DNA of 13,010 nucleotides from Opitutia bacterium UBA7350 (lineage in GTDB: Bacteria; Verrucomicrobiota; Verrucomicrobiia; Opitutales; Coraliomargaritaceae): positions 1 through 13,010 of the forward strand of contig DKOX01000117.1 of assembly GCA_002470925.1 (NCBI GenBank), read 5' to 3'. This document shows, one piece after another, positions 1 through 6,868 of the stretch. Each line of letters begins with the position of its first letter. The stretch's first letter is position 1. The notes below the pieces were generated by a model. The model saw nothing but the letters and a program-made list of their open reading frames with translations. It was not told the DNA's origin and ran no database searches. Position numbers and translations under genes: made by a program.

Positions 1-3000
1 TTCAGCGAGTCCGAGTTCCCAGGGAGCACCGGCGTGTTGAATGGAAGAACGCGGGGAGGCTCCGGTGCCACCGTCGTAACCGGAAACAAGGATGACGTCC
101 GCTTTCGCTTTGGCGACCCCCGCCGCAATGGTTCCAACGCCGACCTCAGAAACGAGCTTCACGTTGATGCGGGCGTGTTCGTTGGAATTTTTGAGGTCGT
201 GGATGAGTTCGGCAAGGTCCTCAATGGAATAAATATCGTGGTGGGGCGGGGGAGAAATAAGCCCCACGCCGGGAGTGGTGCCACGGGTCTTGGCGATTTG
301 TGGGAGCACCTTGTGTCCGGGTAATTCCCCGCCTTCACCGGGCTTGGCACCCTGTACGATTTTGATTTGCACCTCATCGGAATTGACGAGGTAAAAGCTG
401 GTGACACCGAATCGTCCGGAGGCGACCTGTTTGATGGCAGAGCGGCGCGAGTCGCCGTTTTCATCGGGCGTGAAACGTTCCATTTCTTCGCCACCCTCAC
501 CGGTATTGGACTTGCCGCCAAGACGGTTCATGGCGATCGCGAGGGATTCGTGGGCCTCCTTGGAGATGGAGCCATAGGACATCGCACCGGTCTTGAAGCG
601 TTTGACGATTTCGCTGACGGGCTCGACTTCCTCAATCGGGATGGACTTTGCCGCATCGATTTTGAAGTCCATCAAACCGCGAAGGGTAAAGAGATCCTTG
701 GACTGGTTATTGATGACTTCAGAGTATTCTTTGAAAACGGCGTAATCACCGAGGCGGGTCGCCTTCTGGAGCTTGTGAATCGTGACGGGATTGAAGAGGT
801 GTTTCTCCCCGTTGGCACGCCATTGGTAAACGCCGCCGGGATCGAGGGCGGCGTCGCGTTCGTCATCGCGGGGCGCAAAGGCCTTTTGGTGGCGGGACAG
901 GGTCTCCTGCGTGATGGTGCCAAGTCCGATGCCCTCGACGCGGGAGGCGGTCTTGGTGAAGTATTTGTCGATGAGTGGCTGGTTGAGCCCGATGGCTTCA
1001 AAGATTTGAGCGCCACGGTAGGAAGCGACGGTTGAGATGCCCATTTTGGACATGGTTTTAATGACGCCGCCGAGGTTGGCCTTGAGGAAGTTTGCACAGG
1101 CTTTTTCGGGAGCGAGGGCAACGTCACCTTCAGCGACCATATGGCGGACCGTCTCCAGGGCGAGATAGGGATTGATCGCATCGCAACCATAACCGAGGAG
1201 GAGGGCGAAGTGGTGTACTTCCCGCGGCTCCGCAGATTCCAGAACAAGGGAGACGCGGGTGCGGGTTCCCTTGCGGACGAGGTGATGATGCAAGCCCGAG
1301 ACTGCCAGGAGTGCGGGGATGGGCGCTTTTTTAGCGCTGACCTTGCGATCGGAAAGAATGAGGACGTTGACGCCGTCACGAATCGCGGCATCGGCGTTTT
1401 CGAAGAGTTCCTCAAGCGCGGCTTCAAGCCCTTTGCCGGAGTGGGCGGGCTCGGGAATACTGTTATGCCCTGCTGAGAGTCCACCCACGGGGGATTCAAA
1501 AGTCATACCGAGGCGCGCTGACTTGAATCCATCGAGTTGGATTTGCTTGAGTTGTGCGAGTTGCCGGTCATCGAGCAGGGGGCTCTCGAACTTGATCATG
1601 CGGCAACTGTCGGGGCCGGGACGGGTCAGATCGCCTTCGGATCCGATAAAGGTGACACTGGCAGTGACCAGTTCTTCGCGGATGGGGTCAATGGGAGGAT
1701 TGGTAACCTGTGCAAAGAGTTGCTTGAAGTAGTTGTAGAGCAGTTGTGATTGATCTGAAAGGACCGCCAGAGGGGCATCGTTACCCATTGAGCCAAGGGG
1801 CTGCTTGCCGGCCTGTGCGCTCGGGCCAATAATGAAGCGAAGGTCTTCGAAGCTGTAACCAAAGGCTTTTTGGCGTTGCTCGAGGCTTTCGAAATCATCG
1901 GCGGGGAGGGTCTCGACTTCGGGGAGGCGGGTCTCTTCGACAAGATTCTGCTCAAGCCACTCGCCGTAGGGGTGCTCTTCGGCAATCTTTTGCTTCAGTT
2001 CAGCATCGTCGACAATGCGGCCTTCTTCCATGTCGATGAGGAACATGCGGCCGGGTTCGAGGCGCCCCTTCTTCACGACATTTTCGGGCGCAATACCTTC
2101 CAAAACTCCGACCTCGGAGGCGAGAATGACGCGGTCGTCGGCAGTGACGTAATAGCGGGAGGGACGGAGGCCATTGCGGTCGAGGGTTGCTCCGACCTGA
2201 ATGCCGTCCGACATTGCCATCGAAGCGGGTCCATCCCAGGGTTCCATGAGACAGGCGTGGAATTGATAGAAATCGCGCTTGAACTGCGGCATGCTTCGGT
2301 GGCGTTCCCAGGGTTCGGGAATCATCATCATCATGGCATGCGCGAGGCTCCGTCCGGAAAGAACGAGGAATTCGAGGCAGTTGTCGAATTTCTGAGAATC
2401 GGAACCGTCCTCGCGAATGATGGGGAGGAGTTTTTTAAGGTCCTCGCCGAAGACCTCGCTGGCGAGTTGCATTTGGCGGGCATAGAGCCAATTTTCGTTT
2501 CCGCGAACGGTATTGATTTCACCGTTGTGGCAGAGATAACGGAAGGGCTGAGCGCGTGGCCAACTTGGGAAAGTGTTGGTAGAGAAACGCGAGTGCGTGA
2601 GGGCCAGCGCCGAATCCATGGCCTTGTCGGCGAGATCGGGGAAATAATCTTTGAGTTGCTGGGTGGTCAGCATGCCCTTGTAGGTCATGGTACGACTCGA
2701 GAGGGAGCTGATGTAGAATAGGGCTTCTTCATCCTGGCCGCTGTAACGGATGCGATGCGTCACCGTGCGGCGGATGAGGTATAGTTTGCGCTCAAAGGCG
2801 AGTCCGCGGTCGCACACCTCAGCGCGATCCACGAAAAATTGACGCATGACGGGTTCGCAGGCCCTGGAAGCCTTGCCGAGGATGCTGCTTACGACTGGGA
2901 CGTCGCGCCAGCCAAGTACCTTGAAACCCTCTTCTTCGATGATGTTCGCAATCGTAGTTTCTTCGTTTTTGCGTTCCGTTTCGTCTTGGGATAAAAAGAC

Positions 3001-3297
3001 AAAGCCTACGCCGTAATCGCCTTCAGCGGGTACTTCAAAGCCACATTCTGCCGGGCAGACCTTCTTGAAGAAATTGTGGGGCAATTGGATAAAGATGCCG
3101 GCGCCATCGCCGGTGATGGGGTCACATCCGCAACCACCCCGGTGATCGAGGTTCACGCAGATTTCCAAGGCTCCCTGTACGATGTCATGGGATTTGCGAC
3201 CCTTCATGTCGACAATTAAGCCAATACCGCAGTTTTCGTGCTCATTGCGTGGGTCATAGAGGCCTTGTGCCTTTGGATGATGTTGATAGTTTTCCAT
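1..3297 (-). CDS. gltB: Glutamate synthase large subunit, partial (C-terminus beyond left edge)
   Basis: Makes glutamate from glutamine and 2-oxoglutarate, with a GltD-type subunit normally supplying electrons; cytosolic. The frame is open from ATG at 3297 to the window edge: 1099 of roughly 1500 residues, no internal stop. The class II glutaminase domain starts after a short propeptide: ENCGIG places the nucleophile at Cys23, and DHRGGCG and GDGAG (64-67 region) follow. A central domain carries GSMGNDAPLAVLS (502-514) and LHHHL (669-673). The FMN/2-oxoglutarate domain shows MSYGSIS (906-912), GGKSNTGEGGE (927-937) and SPPPHHDIYS (1015-1024). The visible part ends in PWELGLAE, just before the region expected to hold the 3Fe-4S cysteines and the C-terminal beta-helix, so neither can be judged. 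No clear Shine-Dalgarno site precedes the start. No gltD is visible. Identity is essentially certain. Confidence 0.97.
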   Translation of the reverse strand, partial: MENYQHHPKAQGLYDPRNEHENCGIGLIVDMKGRKSHDIVQGALEICVNLDHRGGCGCDPITGDGAGIFIQLPHNFFKKVCPAECGFEVPAEGDYGVGFVFLSQDETERKNEETTIANIIEEEGFKVLGWRDVPVVSSILGKASRACEPVMRQFFVDRAEVCDRGLAFERKLYLIRRTVTHRIRYSGQDEEALFYISSLSSRTMTYKGMLTTQQLKDYFPDLADKAMDSALALTHSRFSTNTFPSWPRAQPFRYLCHNGEINTVRGNENWLYARQMQLASEVFGEDLKKLLPIIREDGSDSQKFDNCLEFLVLSGRSLAHAMMMMIPEPWERHRSMPQFKRDFYQFHACLMEPWDGPASMAMSDGIQVGATLDRNGLRPSRYYVTADDRVILASEVGVLEGIAPENVVKKGRLEPGRMFLIDMEEGRIVDDAELKQKIAEEHPYGEWLEQNLVEETRLPEVETLPADDFESLEQRQKAFGYSFEDLRFIIGPSAQAGKQPLGSMGNDAPLAVLSDQSQLLYNYFKQLFAQVTNPPIDPIREELVTASVTFIGSEGDLTRPGPDSCRMIKFESPLLDDRQLAQLKQIQLDGFKSARLGMTFESPVGGLSAGHNSIPEPAHSGKGLEAALEELFENADAAIRDGVNVLILSDRKVSAKKAPIPALLAVSGLHHHLVRKGTRTRVSLVLESAEPREVHHFALLLGYGCDAINPYLALETVRHMVAEGDVALAPEKACANFLKANLGGVIKTMSKMGISTVASYRGAQIFEAIGLNQPLIDKYFTKTASRVEGIGLGTITQETLSRHQKAFAPRDDERDAALDPGGVYQWRANGEKHLFNPVTIHKLQKATRLGDYAVFKEYSEVINNQSKDLFTLRGLMDFKIDAAKSIPIEEVEPVSEIVKRFKTGAMSYGSISKEAHESLAIAMNRLGGKSNTGEGGEEMERFTPDENGDSRRSAIKQVASGRFGVTSFYLVNSDEVQIKIVQGAKPGEGGELPGHKVLPQIAKTRGTTPGVGLISPPPHHDIYSIEDLAELIHDLKNSNEHARINVKLVSEVGVGTIAAGVAKAKADVILVSGYDGGTGASPRSSIQHAGAPWELGLAE

Positions 3298-3320
3298 AGA
3301 AAGAATTGTTGGGAAAGTGC

Positions 3321-3349
3321 TTAAATCTGCATAAAACAGACCATGTTAA
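3321..3349 (-). promoter_or_regulatory. Weak candidate promoter for gltB
   Basis: On the minus strand TTAACA (3349-3344, five of six matches to the -35 consensus) is followed after 17 bases by ATTTAA (3326-3321), a poor -10 box. Transcription would begin about 15-20 bases before the gltB ATG. Two terminator-like hairpins lie further upstream, so a separate promoter for gltB is expected. The match itself is weak. Confidence 0.25.
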
Positions 3350-3371
3350 GAATTTTTAGCGACTCGGGCTG

Positions 3372-3404
3372 GAAAGTCAAAAGAGCCGACAAATTAGTGG
3401 CTCT
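3372..3404 (-). terminator. Candidate intrinsic terminator between the glutaredoxin gene and gltB (distal)
   Basis: On the minus strand AGAGCC (3404-3399) pairs with GGCTCT (3387-3382) around an 11-base loop. The tail reads TTTGACTTTC, an interrupted T-run. It lies after a nearer hairpin at 3421-3441, so the two would act in tandem. The stem is short and the loop large, so this is only a candidate. Confidence 0.33.
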
Positions 3405-3420
3405 AGCGGGTCTGTCTAGG

Positions 3421-3441
3421 AAAATTACCGGAAAACCCGGT
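3421..3441 (-). terminator. Candidate intrinsic terminator after the glutaredoxin gene (proximal)
   Basis: On the minus strand ACCGG (3441-3437) pairs with CCGGT (3431-3427) across a five-base loop, followed by AATTTT. It begins 18 bases after the glutaredoxin-like stop codon. A five-pair GC-rich stem with a four-T tail is weak but well placed. Confidence 0.37.
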
Positions 3442-3458
3442 GGCAGCCTCAATTTGAC

Positions 3459-3794
3459 CTAGAAAAAACGAATCGTTTTAGAGCGCATCGCCTCGTGTTC
3501 TTCATCGGTGCACGGGGCATTGGTCGGCGCTTCAGGTTTGTCCTGATTGGGCGAGACCAAACCGTTGCTGAGCATATAGTTTTCGACCTCCTCGCCGCTT
3601 ACGTCCGCAAGCATCTGACCGTCTATTTCCACGCAGGGAGAAAGGGGCTGACCCGATTTGGTGACCATTTCTTCGTATTGGCTCGGGTCGTTGATAATGT
3701 CACGATCCTCGTATTCGAGCTGATACTTTTTCATGATGGCACGCACCCCCATGCTCCAGCCGCAAGTAGGTTTCAAATAGGCAATAATTTTCAT
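3459..3794 (-). CDS. Glutaredoxin-like protein with CGWS active site
   Basis: A 111-residue thioredoxin-fold protein of glutaredoxin type, probably a cytosolic thiol-disulfide or glutathione-linked redox protein. It opens with the first beta strand and KPTCGWS (8-14): Cys11 is the only cysteine of the usual CPYC/CxxC pair, the second being Ser14, so it resembles monothiol glutaredoxins. The cis-proline loop is LSP (51-53), followed directly by Cys54. DVSGEEV (64-70) matches the late glycine-containing helix. An acidic tail from about residue 81 adds Cys95 and ends in IRFF. The tail is longer than in a minimal glutaredoxin of about 85 residues. The ATG directly follows nine T residues on the coding strand, with no Shine-Dalgarno site. 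The upstream AmaP-like gene ends 65 bases away with a terminator-like hairpin between, so it is likely expressed separately. Substrates are unknown. Confidence 0.85.
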   Translation of the reverse strand: MKIIAYLKPTCGWSMGVRAIMKKYQLEYEDRDIINDPSQYEEMVTKSGQPLSPCVEIDGQMLADVSGEEVENYMLSNGLVSPNQDKPEAPTNAPCTDEEHEAMRSKTIRFF

Positions 3795-3800
3795 AAAAAA

Positions 3801-3829
3801 AAATTGGCTTTAAAAAATGCGCTTGTCAA
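3801..3829 (-). promoter_or_regulatory. Possible glutaredoxin promoter overlapping a terminator
   Basis: A perfect TTGACA (3829-3824, minus strand) lies in the loop of the hairpin at 3812-3837. Seventeen bases on is CAATTT (3806-3801), a poor -10 box. Initiation would fall at or very near the glutaredoxin ATG at 3794, giving a leaderless or nearly leaderless mRNA. Only the -35 match is strong. Confidence 0.25.
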
Positions 3830-3837
3830 CCAGCGCA
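3812..3837 (-). terminator. Intrinsic terminator at the end of the accB-accC-asp23-amaP unit
   Basis: On the minus strand TGCGCT (3837-3832) pairs perfectly with AGCGCA (3823-3818) across an eight-base loop, and six T residues (3817-3812) follow. It starts 22 bases after the AmaP-like stop codon. This is the most convincing terminator in the window. Confidence 0.55.
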
Positions 3838-3859
3838 ATACAAATGGTGCAAAGGGCTT

Positions 3860-4327
3860 TTATTCGCCGGAATCATCCTCGCTGAGCCTTTTGATGCGTT
3901 CACTCCTGAAGCCGGTGGCAATAACATCGATGTTACCGAGCTGTTCAATGCCGAGGTTTTGGGTAAGGGCTTCGCGTAAATGTTCTTGTAAGCTGGATTC
4001 AACATCGCGCAGACGTCCGCCACTGGCGAGCTTGAGGCGCACTTGAAAATGGGGAATTCCACGGCGGATGCGAATACTGACGCGCGGTTTACTGACGGAC
4101 TCAATTTGAGCGCAGGCCGATTGCACGAGCTCGACAATTGCGGAACGGTTCACGATGACCTTCCCGCCTTCGGTGCTATAGGCAATGACACGCTTCGCTC
4201 GACAACCGCAAAAGAGACGCATCAGGAGGAGGATGCCGGCGATGCCAAGGAGGGCGCCGCCGTACAGCTTTAGGGGATCAAGGCCTGCAGTGTAAGCAAT
4301 CCAGTTGTTTAGGAGTGTCTCAAACAT
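3860..4327 (-). CDS. AmaP-like membrane-anchored Asp23-partner protein
   Basis: A 155-residue protein with a short N-terminal segment, one hydrophobic membrane helix at about 20-40 (ALLGIAGILLLM core) and a basic junction CRAKR (42-46). A soluble domain follows, with GGKVIVN (54-60), a helix ending SACAQIES, a strand RVSIRIRR (82-89) and a C-terminal GNIDVIATGF (131-140). This matches the alkaline-shock membrane anchor type, in which the soluble domain resembles Asp23 and the helix tethers Asp23 to the membrane. The adjacent upstream gene is an Asp23 family member, which supports the pairing. GGAG lies about ten bases before the ATG, inside the end of the upstream gene region, and only 15 bases separate the two genes. 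The name is by domain layout and context rather than a distinctive catalytic motif. Confidence 0.75.
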   Translation of the reverse strand: MFETLLNNWIAYTAGLDPLKLYGGALLGIAGILLLMRLFCGCRAKRVIAYSTEGGKVIVNRSAIVELVQSACAQIESVSKPRVSIRIRRGIPHFQVRLKLASGGRLRDVESSLQEHLREALTQNLGIEQLGNIDVIATGFRSERIKRLSEDDSGE

Positions 4328-4342
4328 GGTGTTCGAGCTCCA

Positions 4343-4792
4343 CTAGTCGGTGTGTGGCTGGCTTTCCCAGTCGTTTTCTGCTGCGGCGTCAGCTTCCTCC
4401 TGGGTACGAACGCCGTCGATGATGACATTGACGCGGGCGGTGCTTTTGCTGGTCATTTTTTCAACTTGCTCGGCAATACGCTGTTGGACTTGGCCGGCCA
4501 CGGAAGCAAGCTCCACTCCGAAGCGAAGGATAACGCGAATCTCGATGTTGTAGTCGCCCACTTCATCTTCGGTTACGCGGACACCGCGTTCATCGCCTTT
4601 TTTTGAGAAGATTTCAGCGATACCATCGACAAAGCCGCCGCCAACGGAAACGACGCCGGAGACTTCGAGGGCAGCTAAACGAACGATGTTGGCAACAACA
4701 CTGTGGTTGATGCGGATGTCCCCAAGGGAGTTATTATCTTCCGAGACGGTGGGGATATGCGTCTCGTTTATAGATTCTGATTGGTTAGTCAT
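4343..4792 (-). CDS. Asp23/Gls24 (DUF322) family protein
   Basis: A 149-residue cytosolic protein of the alkaline-shock/envelope-stress family. A disordered acidic N-terminus is followed by GDIRINHSVVANIVRLAA (24-41) and EVSGVVSVGG (43-52), the family's hallmark opening. EIRVILRFG (84-92) then forms the core strand, AGQVQQRIAEQVEKMT (99-114) the long helix, and RVNVIIDGV (120-128) the closing strand. The tail is acidic. It lies 21 bases after accC and 15 before the AmaP-like gene, so all four are probably one transcript. In Bacillus subtilis the Asp23 relative YqhY is likewise encoded next to accBC and has been linked to acetyl-CoA carboxylase control, which suggests the same role here by inference. 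No Shine-Dalgarno site is visible before the ATG. Confidence 0.92.
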   Translation of the reverse strand: MTNQSESINETHIPTVSEDNNSLGDIRINHSVVANIVRLAALEVSGVVSVGGGFVDGIAEIFSKKGDERGVRVTEDEVGDYNIEIRVILRFGVELASVAGQVQQRIAEQVEKMTSKSTARVNVIIDGVRTQEEADAAAENDWESQPHTD

Positions 4793-4813
4793 TATGCTGA
4801 AAGGTTAAAGGCT

Positions 4814-6184
4814 TCAGTCTTGGGTGTAAAGGCTCTTGGGCACCCGGTCAAAAAATTCTTCAATAAACTTGGTGGTGGCTTTTCCTTTGCGGAACTCCGG
4901 GTCGCGGATGATCGCGCGGGCAAAGCTGATATTGGTATTAATGCCGCGAATGAGGTATTCGCCCAAGGCCCGGTCCATCCGGTCGAGGGCGAGTTCGCGG
5001 GTGCGCCCAAAGGTGATCACCTTGGCGATCATGCTGTCGTAATTCGGTGGAATGGCATAGCCGCCGTAGCAATGGGAGTCGATGCGCACGCCGTGACCCC
5101 CGGGGGAATAGTAGAGGTCAATCATTCCCGGGCAGGGTGCGAAGTTGCGCGCCGGATCCTCCGCGCAGACGCGACACTCGATGGCATGGCGGAGGATTTT
5201 GACCTCCTTTTGCTCGTAGCTGAGTTTTTTACCGCTCGCGATGAGGAGTTGTTCCTTCACGAGGTCGATGCCGGTGACTTCTTCGGTGACGCCGTGCTCG
5301 ACCTGAATACGAGTGTTCATCTCGATGAAGTAATAGTTACCGTCTCCGTCAACGAGGAATTCAACCGTACCGGCACCTTCGTATTTAACGGACTTGGCGA
5401 GCTTGACGGCGTCGCGGCCCATTTTCTTACGGGTATCGTCGTTAATAAAGGGGGAAGGTGCTTCCTCAACGAGTTTTTGATGGCGGCGCTGAACCGAGCA
5501 GTCGCGCTCACCAAGGTGAATAACGTTCCCGTACTGGTCGCCTAAAAGTTGGATTTCGATATGGCGTGGAGCCTCAAGGAATTTTTCAATGTAAACCTCA
5601 CCATTACCAAAGGCGTTCTCGGCCTCGTTACGGGCGTTGGTGTATTCCTTTTTGAAAGCGACCGCGTTGTGTGCGGTCCGCATCCCTTTACCGCCGCCAC
5701 CTGCTACTGCTTTGATAATGACGGGGAAACCTATTTTCTTGGCGACCGCCAGGGCATCTTTGTCATTATTAACAACGCCATCGCTACCCGGAATGACGGG
5801 GACTTTGGCTTTCACCGCCATTTCGCGGGCGCGGGCCTTATCGCCAAAATTGATGATGGCATCGGAACTGGGGCCGATAAATTTGATGTTACATTTTTCG
5901 CACTGCTCGGCGAAGTCGGCATTTTCTGCGAGAAATCCGTAGCCCGGGTGGATGGCGTCCACGTCGGCAATTTCAGCGGCAGCTATAATGCGGTCCCCCT
6001 TGAGGTAGCTCTGATTGCTGGGGGGCGGTCCGATGCAGATGGCTTCGTCTGCCAGTTGAACGTGGAGGGATTGTTCGTCTGCCTGGGAATAAACGGCAAG
6101 CGTCTTGATGCCCAACTCGTTACAGGCTCGGACAATGCGGAGTGCGATTTCACCCCGGTTTGCGATGAGTACTTTTTTGATCAT
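4814..6184 (-). CDS. accC: Biotin carboxylase subunit of acetyl-CoA carboxylase
   Basis: Carboxylates biotin on AccB using ATP and bicarbonate, the first half-reaction of malonyl-CoA synthesis. At 456 residues it has normal length (about 450). The N-terminal domain opens KVLIANRGEIA (4-14), with DAIHPGYGFLAENADFA (76-92). The ATP-grasp region has Lys116, Lys158 and the glycine loop GGGGKGMR (162-169). HIEIQLLGD (208-216), GERDCSVQRRHQK (225-237), metal ligand Glu288 in FIEMNTRIQVEH (286-297), catalytic Arg292, and ECRVCAEDP (336-344) with Arg338 complete the active site. Numbering matches Escherichia coli AccC at the catalytic arginines. The usual proline after QVEH is Gly298 here. The ATG lies 22 bases after the accB stop with no evident Shine-Dalgarno site, suggesting coupling to accB. 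Confidence 0.97.
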   Translation of the reverse strand: MIKKVLIANRGEIALRIVRACNELGIKTLAVYSQADEQSLHVQLADEAICIGPPPSNQSYLKGDRIIAAAEIADVDAIHPGYGFLAENADFAEQCEKCNIKFIGPSSDAIINFGDKARAREMAVKAKVPVIPGSDGVVNNDKDALAVAKKIGFPVIIKAVAGGGGKGMRTAHNAVAFKKEYTNARNEAENAFGNGEVYIEKFLEAPRHIEIQLLGDQYGNVIHLGERDCSVQRRHQKLVEEAPSPFINDDTRKKMGRDAVKLAKSVKYEGAGTVEFLVDGDGNYYFIEMNTRIQVEHGVTEEVTGIDLVKEQLLIASGKKLSYEQKEVKILRHAIECRVCAEDPARNFAPCPGMIDLYYSPGGHGVRIDSHCYGGYAIPPNYDSMIAKVITFGRTRELALDRMDRALGEYLIRGINTNISFARAIIRDPEFRKGKATTKFIEEFFDRVPKSLYTQD

Positions 6185-6206
6185 GCTGCTTTGAGCGAAA
6201 GCTTGA

Positions 6207-6665
6207 TTACTGCTTTACCTTGAAGAGCGGCTGGCCGAACTCAATCGCGTCCCCATTTTCGACGAGGATTTCAGTGATGGTGCCCTTGATCTCGGCCTGG
6301 ATTTCATTCATGACCTTCATGGCTTCAATAATACAGACCACACTATCTTCGGAAATTTTAGCGCCAACATCTACAAAGGCAGGGCTGTCAGGGGAGGGTG
6401 AGCGGTAGAAAGTTCCTACCATGGGTGACTTGACCACACTGGTGCCCGGCTCGTCGCCTGGAGGTGCCGGGGTCTCCGCAGCGGGCACGGGAGCAGGGAC
6501 GGGAGCAGCGGCTTGGGCGACAGGAGCGGCCTGCAGGATTTGCGGGACAAATTCACCGCTCTTGCGGGAGAGGCGCAGCTTGAAGCCCTCCTCCTCAAGC
6601 TCAAACTCGCTGAGTTCCGAGCGTTTCATTAAATCGATAACTTGCTTGATTGCTTTGAGATCCAA
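6207..6665 (-). CDS. accB: Biotin carboxyl carrier protein of acetyl-CoA carboxylase (TTG start)
   Basis: Carries biotin between biotin carboxylase and carboxyltransferase. The 152-residue protein begins with the AccB helix (DLKAIKQVIDLMKRS, 2-16) and a strand FKLRLSRKS. An Ala/Pro-rich linker follows at about 46-71, then the biotinyl domain: SPMVGTFYRSPSPDSPAFV (80-98), with biotin acceptor Lys117 in EAMKVMNEI. It ends GQPLFKVKQ, as the family does. The start codon is TTG at 6665: AAAGGA lies about seven bases upstream and the N-terminus aligns with the family from this residue, so TTG is preferred over internal ATG codons. It is the first gene of the accB-accC-Asp23-AmaP unit. The divergent neighbour starts 203 bases away. 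Carboxyltransferase subunits AccA/AccD are not in the window. Confidence 0.97.
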   Translation of the reverse strand: MDLKAIKQVIDLMKRSELSEFELEEEGFKLRLSRKSGEFVPQILQAAPVAQAAAPVPAPVPAAETPAPPGDEPGTSVVKSPMVGTFYRSPSPDSPAFVDVGAKISEDSVVCIIEAMKVMNEIQAEIKGTITEILVENGDAIEFGQPLFKVKQ

Positions 6666-6868
6666 GGTCGGGTCCTTTCTATTAAGTTTTGTTCTGTAGG
6701 GTTAAAATACTTTCGGTATAATAGCTATGATTAAAATGTCTTTAATATAACTTGAGCTGTATACCTAAAGGCAAGCAAAAGGGCATGGTGTGAGACAATC
6801 AACTTTATTCACAAATACGATTGAAACTCATAATTTGCTAAGACATAGATTAAAAGTCATACAAAACA
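6666..6868. promoter_or_regulatory. Divergent AT-rich promoter region between accB and the acyl cassette
   Basis: This 203-base gap drives both directions. For accB (minus), candidates are TTGCCT (6774-6769) with TATATT (6749-6744) at a long 19-base spacing, and TATTAT (6723-6718) with no good -35. A perfect TATAAT sits on the plus strand at 6717-6722, overlapping the latter, also without a good -35. The accB Shine-Dalgarno AAAGGA is near 6673-6678. I see no gene, riboswitch or strong hairpin here. Confidence 0.4.
6821..6849 (+). promoter_or_regulatory. Candidate promoter for the five-gene acyl cassette
   Basis: TTGAAA (6821-6826, five of six matches) is followed after 17 bases by CATAGA (6844-6849, three of six). 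Initiation would fall some 10-15 bases before the ATG at 6869. The match is modest; the TATAAT at 6717-6722 is the alternative. Confidence 0.27.

Noticed and set aside
672..1499. Minus-strand open frame of 275 codons inside gltB in another frame
   Set aside because: It is out of frame with gltB and Ser/Pro-rich, as expected for a shadow; the gltB frame itself has no shift or stop here.
2325..2336. CATCATCATCAT microsatellite-like run
   Set aside because: It encodes the Met run of gltB on the minus strand, four repeats only, and the frame is intact.
367..2721. Long plus-strand open frames (about 367-1035 and 1870-2721)
   Set aside because: They lie opposite the unbroken gltB frame, which carries family motifs throughout; the plus-strand translations resemble no known family and are shadows of G+C-rich codon use.
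4781..6223. Plus-strand open frames opposite accC (4781-5545 and 5549-6223)
   Set aside because: accC is complete and full-length on the minus strand; these are its antisense shadows.
6717..6722. Perfect TATAAT on the plus strand as the main cassette promoter
   Set aside because: No acceptable -35 at 16-18 bases upstream and it would leave a leader of about 140 bases; kept only as an alternative inside the divergent promoter region.
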